A DNA stretch of 64,000 bases from Branchiostoma floridae (taxonomy: Eukaryota; Chordata; Leptocardii; Amphioxiformes; Branchiostomatidae): the NCBI RefSeq assembly GCF_000003815.2, contig NC_049986.1, positions 15,525,569 through 15,589,568 on the forward strand. Direction: 5' to 3'. The translations under genes and the position numbers were made by a program. Below the pieces are notes generated by a model. It was not told the origin of the DNA and ran no database searches. It saw only the letters and a program-made list of their open reading frames with translations. Position 1 is the stretch's first letter. Each line of letters begins with the position of its first letter. Positions 22,401 to 30,846 of the stretch are shown piece after piece.

Positions 22401-25400
22401 AAATTTGTTCTTCATTTTCACTTTTCATACTCTAACGTTTGCAAAAATTTGTCAACAGGTAAAAATGAATACAGAGGGCTGGGAGGAAAACTTAACTTTG
22501 ACTACACACCTGATATAGTGTGTCTGTGACTGTTGATTATGATGATTCGCTGGAACAGCATATTTTTTTAACTACAAGAGCCAACAAATTTGATTAGTGT
22601 GGCCTTACACTGCATTTTGGTTGAAACCTTACCCAAACATCTGTAGCAAGTTGTAACTCTATTAAGCAGCTGTTGCAAAATTATTATAACCTTTTTACTA
22701 CATTTCAATGGAATATGGTTACTAGAAGTATAACTAGGTAAGCTATCCAATCTTTTTTTTTGTCCATCAGTACATCAGGTTCAGCACTCATCACCCGAGT
22801 GAAGACAGAACACAGGAGGGAGAACTACACGGCCTGGGCCAGGGCGCACGTCTTCAAACCCTTTCAGTTTGAGACTCTCTCAACGAGTCCAGCTCAGGCA
22901 TACAGTGTGGGTGAGTGGAATAAACCAATACTGACTGTCAATCAAACTTAGCAGTTCAACCAATGATAGCATGGTTGTTCACTGTTTAGTCAATGTGAAA
23001 GTAGCTGCATCTGTCTAAAATATTTGCATTTTTCATGTTTTTATTTTGCATTTCTACATTTTGACAGAGGTGTGTAGGGCTATAGAATTTATCTCTTTAT
23101 ACACAATGTAGAATGGGCAAGATTTTCCTTAGTGTCAGTTTCTCTGTCATTTGATGTAATGTTGCCTTGTTCTGTTTCAGAGGTTGCTTGTGAAAGTGAT
23201 GGAAAGTCTCTCCTAACCTTGAAAAATGTTGGAGGTATGTAATACAATCATGTATTATGTTGCACAGTTTTGAAATATGTTGACAACTTTCCTTCCACCA
23301 TTCTTTGAATGTATCTATCACAGCTCCAAATACCCTATTGATGCACCAACCTGTTGAAACTATTTAAAATTTGACAGGTTCCATGGGTTGGCTGTTCTCT
23401 GATGTGGGGAAGTCATTGGTGGTTGCTACCGGCAACAACCACCTGTTGACAGAAGTGGTTACCATGACGACGGCCCGAGCTGACCCCGGGATGACCTGTA
23501 AGGAGGTGACCATCACGGCTGGCATGTGGCACCTGTATGACTTCAACAGTTACAGAGAGTATGCTACTGTGTACGACCAGGTAGTCTCTCTTCTTGCTCA
23601 ATGCCAGTTGAAAATAACCTGAGAAAAAGTCCTATAAAACGTCATACTATCATGCTATTTTTATAGTTCCCGTTATGGCACGTAATACTTTTGGTACACC
23701 AAGGACAGATTTCATCTTTTTTTTTAATCAATTGTCACCATGTATCAAGACTCGAAGATCACTTTAAGATTAAAAGGCTCTGTGAATGGGCATGGGACAG
23801 TGATGACCAACTCACCCAATAAAAGTAGGAAGGGTGTTCATGAACGTTCGAACATCTCTTATCCCATTGACTTAGTGTTACAAACATGTAATTAATAGTT
23901 ACTCACTGATTCATTCAATGTGCCATCACTTACTTTCCCAGGCCTTAACAATCAGCTCAACAACAGCAACAGTGACCACAGGATACTTTGAATTCGCCTC
24001 CTATCACATTGGGCTGGTACTGCAGGTGTCCACAGGGTCAGCCACCATCACAGGTATCACCAGTGTGACCCAGGTCACCTTACTTGTCCCTGGTGGCTCC
24101 CTGGATGGGTCCTACCCTGCAGGGGAATGGAGTTTACAAGATGTCAGGGGTAGGTACAGACTTTGTGTTCTTTCCCCCTAAAGATTGGATGCAAATATAT
24201 CTTGTGGTTGACATTGGATACCTTGCTCTAGTTGTCTTTCCAGTTACATGTTGATTTGAGATTAAGATGCTTAAAGTACTATTAGTCTAGTGTTGTTTGT
24301 CTGAATTTTCCAATCTTAGGAGTCCTTCCTTTGATCAGGCCATTTTGGAACTCAATCTCCCAATTTTTTTTGTAGTTTTTTTTTTTATTTCAAGTCATAC
24401 AAAGCAGACTGTTCTTAATATCTAAATTGCATTCTTAAAATCATTTTAAGGGCTAATCAAGTTTGAATTTTTATTGATCCATTCTTACACTTCTAGGATC
24501 AGAATGATTATAGTCTCTCTACACCGTAGATGCTGCTGTAACATTTGCTAAGCCCCAAAATATCTGTGAACACAATGGGTATACTTGTATGGTAACTCTT
24601 CCTACAATCATCAGCTTTATAAGTGCTTTTACTCATTTTTTAAAAATTATCCCAGGAAAACAGGCCAGGCGCAAATGGAACATCACAGAAGACGAGTGTC
24701 GACACATCATGAACGTGAAGGAAGCCTTCCTGACTAACAACCTGAGGTACCTTGATGTCAGGGAGGACGTCAGGCTGGCAGCAAATGCCACCATTGCTGC
24801 ACATGGTACAGTCATTTGTCTTTATGTCTTGCAAATAGGGTGTTCTCACCAGGCCTTTTCAGCATAGGGGGCCCCTATGTTGTGATTTGGATCCCCTATG
24901 CTGTGATTTGGATTCCCTATGCTGTGATTTGGATCCCCTATGCTGTGATTTGGATTCCCTATGCTGTGATTTGGATTCCCTATGCTGTGATTTGGATTCC
25001 CTATGCTGTGATTTGGGCCCCTATGCTGTGATTTGGGCCCCTATGCTATGTTTCAACCAGCAAAGGGGATTTTTCTGTAGTTTTGTAAAAAAAATATATA
25101 TATTTCCCTGTATTTGGCCCCCAAAATGCAGGAAGTAGTGTTTCAGGGGGTTAAAGATTTCAAGAGGAGGATTCCCCTCAGACCCCTTACAGTGCTCACG
25201 TCTGCATCGTGTACCACATGGCTTTGATGCACTAAGATGCCCCTATGCTGTGAAAAAATCCTTGTGAGAACATTGAAATTAGGTAGGGAATCTCCCAAGC
25301 AGCCTTTGTAATCCCTGCTTTGGCTATTGGGTCAGTTAGTCATCACTCTTAGTGAGCAATTGGGCTGGTCTCAATCATGATGTTTCTGACCGCAGAGAAA

Positions 25401-28400
25401 GAAGAGTTGCTGTTACAGTTACAATGTAACCCGTAACCTTGGATTGCCTTTGGGTCACACCTTGAAATTACCTTCAGGTCTTGTTACGTGATAACCATTA
25501 AGTAAAAAAAAAAAAGTTGCTGAATGTCTTACATATCTCAGTCTTTCTGATACATCATGAAAATCTTAGCTGGTGTTAAGGACATACATTCTACTATTTG
25601 TAAAGTGAGCCAACACCACATCTAACCTATTCATGACTATAGATAGCATTTCTCCAATAATACCATATATGACCAGTGCTGGTCACAATTCAGTAGCAAT
25701 TTATTACAGCCAGAGAGTGAAACAACGATGCAAATGACGAATGAAGGCACAGCACAGTAATGATGTCTGTCCTTGGTGCTGAAATAGTTATTATAAAGGC
25801 TCCAGAGAGAAATTTTCAGAAAGTACCTTTCAGGCAAATCTATCTACAGTGACTAATTAAGGGAATGGAAGAAATGGTCACAGTAGATGGTTTGCCACCA
25901 TGGATATGATTATCAGGGTGGATATGATTATCAGGGCGGATATGATTATCAGGGCGGATATAGTTATCAGGGCATGGCTTAGTATTAAGAATTATTTAAA
26001 GGACCACCCAAAAGTGCCCACAATGGCTAGGTGGTCCTCAAAGATGTTGTCACTAGCACAGGTTTGAGGAATACATGTAACTGGGGGTCCATAATAGATC
26101 CTTGAGGTACATTGTTAAATCAATCTAAACCCAAAAATGGTATCTATCCTTGGTGCTGAAATGGATATTGTTAATGTGCACATGAGACACACATGTAATG
26201 GGATCCCCCATAAGATTGTTACAGCAAACAATCAAGGTTATTTGAAGGAAATTGTCACATTAGACAAGTGGTCACTTATAATGGACTGGATTCTTGATGC
26301 TTAGGTCAAGGGCAAATTCATCTAAACGACTAATAGAAAGTGATCACAATGACCAGGTGGTCCTTGTGGACAGGTTGTTCCTAGCGCAGGTTTGATGAAA
26401 AATACATGTAAGAGGTCCCAAAGTAGATCCTTGAGGTAAACCAGCAGCACTGTTACACCAACATGGACCTTACATTCCCCCCATACAGCCCCAGAGGTCC
26501 CTGGTGAGCGTGCCCTGCTGGTGGTGACCTTTGGTGACCCCATGCTGTTCCAGAAGATAGAAACTGATGCATCCTGGGACAGGGCCGGTTACCACCACTT
26601 GACCCTGCATATTGTTCATGATCTCTTGAAACAGGTGAGATTTTCCCACCATGAGGGTTTCCCACCAATATTGCTTGCAGCTTTTAGTTTGAGTTTATAA
26701 GCCTCATGTTCAACGCATTACATGGTCTTCTCTTGAAATGACAGTTATTGTTTGAAAGTACAATCAACATTATTCAACATCGTTCCACATTGCGATGGGG
26801 GTTTCAGAGACAGTCCAAATTTTATTTATTCAATATTAGAATTTTGCACATTTTTGTACACATCTGACATTGTCCATTGCTGTGAGTATCCCTAAGGGAG
26901 TGTTTGATGTATTGTTTTTGACTTGTCTGTCTGCCTGTGTGTGTGTTGGTGTGTGTGTCGTACTTGTCTCTCTTGTCTATTTGTTTGTGCCCCTGTGTGT
27001 TTGTATATATGTGTGTTCGTGTGTGTGTGTGTTTGTATATTTATGTGTTTCTGTGTGTGCATATATTTCTGCAATGGTCAGTTTCTGCATGTTTTACCAT
27101 GTTGCTAACCTTCACAAGTACTGAGGATGTATTGAAGTTGGTGAATATTTCTCATTACCTTTATTATCTTGTTCATGCCCAGGGTCACTCCTCAGTGACA
27201 GTGTACCTGCCCGGAGCCTCCATGCTGTGCCCTTTGACCTCTCACACCGTGACCCTGCGGTGTCAGTGTCCCCCCAACAAGCACATGCATTATGTCTACC
27301 ACAACCAGTTCACAGAAGACGAGTTCCTACACGGACATCCTGTTGACAAGGATGGCAGGGATCTACTGCAGACTTTAGAGGTAAAATTTGTCAAATCCTG
27401 GTTTGACACTCGTTCCAACAATTAGAGCAAAAATCAACTGCATGAAACCAAAATCCTGTCATGCTGCTGATCTTGTACTCCTGGAAAAGCACTTTACATG
27501 ACTTTCCTCACTCCACCCAGGTGTAAAAATGGGTACCTTACTTCTGTTATGGAGGTAAAAGCCGTGTGAGGAGAGGGATGGACTCTGCCTCTCAATACCA
27601 TGCCCTAGACACAGCGAATAAAAATCCCACTATCCCTACAGCCTTAAAAAGGCCTTAAAACCTTTACCAGTTTAATGTTACTGATGTTTCCATGTGTTCC
27701 AGGTGAACTATCGGCCTCCCTCCAGCATGGGAGTGGGAATCCCCCTGTCCAACAACATCTACAACGCTGACCCCAGTCAGGACAGGCCGAACGACTTCTA
27801 CCAAGTATCTCAGGTCAGAAGATTGTCCAATCAATCAAAAAAATTTCTGGCGGGATTTTTGGCCGGATATCTGCCCGGATTTCTGCCTCACCATTACGTC
27901 ATACAAAATCATTTACCACCCCCCTAACTACATTGATTTTTTGTGTGCAGCTAATTTAGAATCTTTCCTTAGTGACCACTTCTGAGAAATAATGTTTTGA
28001 AAGGAATGAATTTGAGCCAATGTAAATGACAATGGTGTTGCTCCATGCGGTCCCCCTTTGTAATTAGGCGATCTGGATGATCAATTACAGCTTGGACGTG
28101 CGAAGCCAGACTTTGGCGGCATGGCGCCACGTCAATGGCTGATTTGAGCTGAAATGCCGCCGTACTAATTATTATCAGAAGCATCCCCTTGTTTGATACC
28201 GACAAACGCTGTATGTGGTCCGGACGCTGACAGGGCGCGGTGGTCACCGAATTCCTCAAAGGGTCATTATACCAACGGATCTCGAGGTGAAAGCACACAG
28301 ACTCTGGCTCGGAAAATTTCCTCCCACCCACCCATCTTCTCCTAATTAAAGCTGTAGCATGACAAAAATTTCTTGCTATATAATTTATCACGTCGTATGG

Positions 28401-30252
28401 TTTACATATGTTATAATAGACACGATGTCCGTCTTCACGGTGCCGCTATTCGCATAATAGAGATAAATCTGAATCGCGTCTGCAACTCCTATAGAGTAGA
28501 GAAGATTCTTCGTTTTTTACTGGTGTCGGTAGAAAATTCATGAATTATAAAACACATTTTTGCGGAGCAAAAAGGACCATCATTGACACTTTTGGTGGTC
28601 CCTAATTTTTCCCATTGACCCAACCAGTATCCTGTGTATAATGCCAAACTATCCCTTGGTTGCTCAGAATCGACAAAAAAGATTAATTCAAAATATTCAT
28701 TCCTCCACTGTTACAGGAAACTGGTCAGTATAAGCAGTGTCTGGGAAAGTCCACGCGTGCGGAGTGCGGCTGTACCAAACAGATGAAGCTGTCATCGCTC
28801 GAGAAGTTCTCAGACTGTATAGACCGCGCCCACCGGATGCTGTACCCAGCTGAGCTGTCTGTCAGGCTGCAAGTGGTACGGCCTGGAACTGAGACTATTG
28901 AGCTGGACCAGCCTTATGTTGTAGTGATCGAGGTAGGTTGAGCCACACTCTCCCGTTTGTAGTGATTTTTTTTGCCTGATTTTCAACAAGGTTGTGACAG
29001 AATGAGGAACTTGAACAGTTTTTTTTCTGCCACAGAATTTTGTTGTTTTTGTAAAGGTTTTAAACCTCTTGTTCAATTATTTCTTTAGACTGGAATTTTC
29101 AGACTACTGAGTGGCCTTTTCAGCTTTGTACAAGTTGGTTTTCAAGGGATCCAGTCTACATAACACAATTTTATCAAAATCAACTAGTCTGTGTAAAACA
29201 AACTCTGCTGTTCAGGTTGTAACTGGTCTTCTTAGGGAGCCGAGTGGATATTGAGCAAGATTTAATAAGGCTAAAAATCAACCATCTTCCTGCAGGAAGT
29301 CAACAGCCGCTCAGATTACGTACCAGACTCGGTGGTGACCCCGTCGCTGGCCCGGCTGCGCGCGGACCGCAAGCTGAACCACACCCTGATGTACTACAGC
29401 CCACGGAAACTGTCCGTCCTCATGACGGGGGCCAGGCTCTACCACTTCAGGGTGTCGGCACTGGAGGGCTTCTCCTACTGCAATCTTGTTGCTGAGTTTA
29501 TAGTGAGTTACTGTAATTCCCTTTGTCTTCTCGGTACCAAACTTTCACGATCTCAGAAACTTGAACTTGTTCTCTAAACTTAATTGTTCACGGTTGCAGC
29601 AAGTGTAAAAAAGTCGATGAATTATATATCTGTAATGATAAGTTTTACAGGCCATGAAAAGTTAATTACAGTGAACATAAAAGTATGGTTAAAAAATCAG
29701 GAATTACAGTAATCTGTTCTGAATATCCAGGTTCTGTATGCATCTTTCAATATCATGCTACAAGATTAAGATGATGCAAGTTTAAACTTCTTCAGAACAT
29801 TGAAAAAAAACCATAACCTTCTTGGCAAAGATGACAAGTTGTAAAGTTGAAATTTATCCGGTACCAGTGGAGGTATGATAAAAAAAGTATATCAAGCCAT
29901 TCTGAATCACTGTGGTTTGCTTTTATATTTTCTCAAAAGTAAAATTCGATCACTTTCGTTTCTTAGCTCAGCTGCAGATATTCAGCTTTTGTACTACATT
30001 TATTCCTGTTTGCCTTTTCCTACTCAGATCTATGTGGACAGACCGCCCATTGCCTACCCGTCAGAGTACATCATGCGTGGTGGGATCAGCATCATGATCG
30101 GCATGATCCTGTTCCTGGTGTACCTGTACTACCTGCACACTCACCACACACCCTTCACTAGGAAGTCTACATCCCAACATGCACACCTCAACAGGGAACA
30201 ACTGGCAGAGCAGAGAAGAAACATGTCTGACACAGACAGTGATGAGGACTAG
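10939..30252 (+). CDS. CATSPERB: CatSper channel auxiliary subunit beta, complete, 26 coding exons
   Basis: CATSPERB is a large single-pass accessory subunit of CatSper, the pH-gated calcium channel of the sperm flagellum; its extracellular part forms part of the canopy over the pore. All splice phases join and the coding sequence sums to 3627 nt (1208 residues; human is about 1116). Similarity to vertebrate CATSPERB is unambiguous: REPILHW, LLTNRHLLLLTNQGLYVS, GLAFHPVNHFLYAYG, VSLDGGSSF, NYRPPSSMG with IPL downstream, and a cysteine-rich QCLGKSTRAECGCTK block. The protein begins with a signal peptide (MMGAATVFICTFMCAVCLPV) and ends in YVDRPPIAYPSEY, a membrane helix at roughly residues 1151-1171, and a short acidic cytoplasmic tail ending SDTDSDED. 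The first in-frame ATG was taken as start; a second ATG follows directly. Exons are listed in the sub-entries. Confidence 0.94.
11318..11925. repeat. Large inverted repeat in CATSPERB intron 1
   Basis: The left arm (about 11318-11520) and right arm (about 11733-11925) are near-perfect reverse complements over about 200 bp, separated by a unique spacer of about 210 bp. Matching landmarks are GGCCGGACCGCCGC at 11507-11520 against its complement at 11733-11745, and the AAAACACAGG repeats at 11337-11360 against the TTTTCCTCTG repeats at 11883-11908. It could be a foldback transposon or a local inverted duplication. Confidence 0.85.
11997..12172 (+). repeat. Cluster of short related CACTGG/GTGATGA motifs
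   Basis: This stretch of intron 1, ending just before exon 2, repeats variants of CACT[AG]G, a short A/T/C core, then [AG]GTGATGAG: CCAGTGAT, CACTTACCAGTG, CACTAGTTTTCAAGTGATGAG split over two lines, CACTAGTTTACCGG and CACTGGAAACCGAGTGATGAG-like segments. Spacing is irregular (about 20-45 bp). The function is unknown. Confidence 0.45.
12505..12720 (-). repeat. tRNA-related SINE copy
   Basis: This segment shares with 43100-43310 and 45255-45420 the blocks CTTGA/GAGGYACCTCCTTGAACAC, TACGTCCCTTT and an ending that on the minus strand reads AGTTCAATC, similar to a polymerase III B box. It lies in CATSPERB intron 2. Confidence 0.5.
16381..16480. other. Assembly gap, exactly 100 N
   Basis: A gap of exactly 100 N is the usual placeholder for unknown length. 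It separates CATSPERB intron 11 sequence from the island at 16481-17524. Confidence 0.99.
16481..17524. other. Gap-bounded contig island within CATSPERB intron 11
   Basis: This 1044-bp piece is bounded by N on both sides and contains only the antisense terminal exon described separately, its short 3' flank and about 160 bp of upstream intron. Nothing in it links to CATSPERB. Confidence 0.9.
16727..17365 (-). CDS. Last exon of an unrecognised coiled-coil/acidic protein (5' partial)
   Basis: Reading the minus strand, a good acceptor (TCCTCCCAG) at 17366-17374 opens 212 codons ending in TAG at 16727-16729. The exon begins NTELRRELTEHRNKIAVLNQ, a leucine-zipper-like coiled coil with heptad L/I/V. 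It continues with an Asp/His/Ser-rich linker, a basic KAKPKKKSRAP patch, an acidic VESDDSDKYEWDFEKAVEDD region with a run of Asp, then HPRWDEFDEDEDVSVTEKKF, and ends SHSDKSDEV. This is the C-terminus of a longer cytoplasmic or trafficking-type protein; I do not recognise it. No companion exons were seen on the minus strand nearby, and both flanks are assembly gaps. Confidence 0.65.
   Translation of the reverse strand, partial: NTELRRELTEHRNKIAVLNQRVDELTFSETFLPKSDLVHTYDLDHDDDGDHSSISNSPATSLLSLNLQNLDLNGTRKSLDFQDTAKPSKDDFNPHKTQSPLTNGLTSNKDAADQVKAKPKKKSRAPVDNPLKIVESDDSDKYEWDFEKAVEDDDDDDEKLEEKIPVIPHPRWDEFDEDEDVSVTEKKFKRTELYIDMSSSGDGSHSDKSDEV
17525..17738. other. Assembly gap, 214 N
   Basis: A run of N of non-round length, probably an estimated gap. 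It closes the right side of the island containing the antisense coiled-coil exon. Confidence 0.99.
18598..18830 (+). repeat. tRNA-derived SINE in CATSPERB intron 11
   Basis: The head resembles a tRNA gene: GGCCAAGAGGGTAGAGTG (A-box-like) and GTTCGATCC at 18649-18657 (B box), 40-45 bp apart, followed by a non-tRNA body. A reverse-oriented relative lies at 43878-43972. A functional tRNA is unlikely because no clover-leaf closes. Confidence 0.7.
19447..19484. repeat. (CA)n microsatellite
   Basis: About 38 bp of ACACAC, with only the first units interrupted by T, in CATSPERB intron 11. Confidence 0.95.
20631..24805 (+). CDS. CATSPERB: CATSPERB coding exons 12-20 (beta-propeller and middle extracellular region)
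   Basis: Exons: 20631-20771, 21200-21347, 21718-21866, 22195-22358, 22771-22910, 23181-23234, 23378-23580, 23942-24149, 24656-24805. Exon 12 begins DGPRVTVVSRTGGGG and continues to HFLYAYGSQ; exon 13 continues VFVSLDGGSSF, the blade motif conserved with vertebrate CATSPERB (sortilin-like propeller repeats). Comparison with the vertebrate protein shows no residues missing between exon 11 and exon 12, so the 4.47-kb intron 11 hides no CATSPERB exon even though it contains assembly gaps. Exon 20 encodes KWNITEDECRHI and ends YLDVREDVRLAANAT. A TIR element with a minisatellite starts only 35 bp after its donor. Confidence 0.92.
20942..20982. repeat. Perfect 17-bp stem, 7-nt loop hairpin
   Basis: The arms TTTAATATACAGTACTT (20942-20958) and AAGTACTGTATATTAAA (20966-20982) pair perfectly around TACCACC. 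The hairpin is in CATSPERB intron 12. Confidence 0.9.
22576..22607 (-). mobile_element. Terminal fragment of the GGCCACACCAATTTG MITE family
   Basis: Only one end survives: on the minus strand it reads TAAGGCCACACTAATCAAAT followed by TTGTTGGCTCT. It matches the ends of the copies at 33.0, 40.0 and 51.4 kb. Confidence 0.6.
24840..25273. mobile_element. TIR element carrying a 21-bp minisatellite (CATSPERB intron 20)
   Basis: The left end TGTTCTCACC...CTTTTCAGCATAGGGG and the right end CCCCTATGCTGTGAAAAAAT...GTGAGAACA are inverted copies of each other over about 30 bp. They enclose about 434 bp without a transposase frame. This is the structure of a non-autonomous DNA transposon (MITE). No clear target-site duplication was found. 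Confidence 0.75.
24871..25049 (+). repeat. 21-bp minisatellite, about 8.5 copies
   Basis: The unit CCCTATGCTGTGATTTGGAT plus one base repeats with a regular C/T alternation and GGGCCC variants at both edges. The unit begins with the inner part of the element's terminal repeat (CCCCTATGCTGTGA), so the array probably arose by expansion of the TIR. Confidence 0.95.
25902..25973 (+). repeat. 18-bp minisatellite, 4 copies
   Basis: GGATATGATTATCAGGGC is repeated exactly four times over 72 bp with two single-base variants. Confidence 0.95.
25985..26450 (+). repeat. Diverged tandem duplication, unit about 300 bp
   Basis: Segments around 26000-26110 and 26320-26440 share an ordered series of words: CACAATGRCYAGGTGGTCCT, CTAGCRCAGGTTTGA, AATACATGTAA, then TAGATCCTTGAGGTA. 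Two TCCTTGGTGCTGAA motifs (25771 and 26148) precede and lie between the copies. Confidence 0.65.
26489..30252 (+). CDS. CATSPERB: CATSPERB coding exons 21-26 (membrane-proximal domain, transmembrane helix, tail)
   Basis: Exons: 26489-26634, 27183-27380, 27703-27813, 28717-28932, 29296-29502, 30028-30252 (TAG at 30250-30252). Exon 22 contains the LRCQCPPNKH motif shared across CatSper accessory subunits. Exons 23-24 give the most conserved block, NYRPPSSMGVGIPLSNNIY followed by ADPSQ, then the cysteine-rich KQCLGKSTRAECGC. Exon 25 has FRVSALEGFSYCNLVAEF, the stem just outside the membrane. Exon 26 encodes the membrane helix, GGISIMIGMILFLVYLYYL, and a 34-residue tail with RKS and an acidic end. 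The segment encoding the tail is repeated downstream in the 3' UTR. Confidence 0.94.
26930..27065. repeat. (TG)-rich low-complexity tract
   Basis: An interrupted GTGTGT tract in CATSPERB intron 21, about 120 bp before exon 22. Open frames across it on both strands are composition artefacts. Confidence 0.85.
27474..27625 (+). repeat. SINE body fragment
   Basis: The segment CACTCCACCCAGGTGTAAAA through GGAGGTAAAA to ACCATGCCCTAGACACAG matches the body of the SINE at 53176-53590. It lacks the tRNA-like head. Confidence 0.55.
29189..29274 (+). repeat. Dispersed repeat, copy 3, decayed
   Basis: AGTCTGTGTAAAACAAACTC, TGCTGTTCAGGTTGTAACTG, GGAGCCGAGTGGATATTGAG and AAGATTTAATAAGGCTA follow the order of copy 1. 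It ends just before CATSPERB exon 25. Confidence 0.65.
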
Positions 30253-30450
30253 ATACACGCACCAGTGTCACTACACACCCTTCACTAGGAAGTCTACATC
30301 CCAACATGGACACCTTAACAGGGGGACACAGGAACAACTGGCAGGGCAGAGAAGAAACATGACTGACACAGTGATGAGGACTAGAGATACATGTGCTACC
30401 TGCACACTCATCACACACCCTTCACTAGGAAGTCTACATCCCAACACGCA
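30127..30450 (+). repeat. Tandem triplication of the CATSPERB tail-coding segment and stop
   Basis: Three copies of a 127-140 bp unit start near 30127, 30259 and 30392; the shared word CCCTTCACTAGGAAGTCTAC begins at 30151, 30278 and 30418. Copy 1 is the coding tail. Copy 2 still contains the segment for GATGAGGACTAG but lies after the stop, with indels. Copy 3 is truncated. Confidence 0.95.
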
Positions 30451-30840
30451 CAGGGTTTTCCCTTGCATCTGTCATTTCATCATTGGAACTTTCAATGACA
30501 GTTACTGTAGCACCACATGTGGATTCTCTTTCTGCCAGTTTAGTGTAAGACTTGGTCTTTAAGAAGTTTGTACACAAAAAGTTCAACATGTTGATGACCT
30601 TGACTTGTGTGATAGGAAGTACATTGTAGATGAATTGTCAACTGTTCAATAGGTAAGATACAGCATGGTACTAACATTGAAAGCAGTTAATAGCAATCTT
30701 TGGTAGATCAAACCAGTCTTCAAAAGCTGCTCAAAAAATGTTTTGATGAGGTCAGAGTTCTTTGTTTGGAAAGTTGGATCTTGTTCAAATTCATGGAATA
30801 GAAGATACAAATTTTGGAATAGATAATTGAGTTTGATGTT

Positions 30841-30846
30841 AATAAA
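30841..30846 (+). terminator. Candidate CATSPERB polyadenylation signal AATAAA
   Basis: AATAAA about 590 bp after the CATSPERB stop codon. It is the first canonical hexamer noticed in the 3' flank; the actual cleavage site is not visible from sequence. Confidence 0.4.

Noticed and set aside
24871..25049. CRISPR-like array
   Set aside because: The repeats are contiguous 21-bp units without spacers, within an intron of a eukaryotic gene.
24816..25138. Repetitive frames translating as IPYAVIW and DSLCC units
   Set aside because: These are translations of the 21-bp minisatellite; both lie in an intron.
26870..27425. 162-codon plus frame and antisense His/Thr-rich frames over the TG tract
   Set aside because: Only 27183-27380 is a real exon (CATSPERB exon 22); the rest is low-complexity TG repeat.
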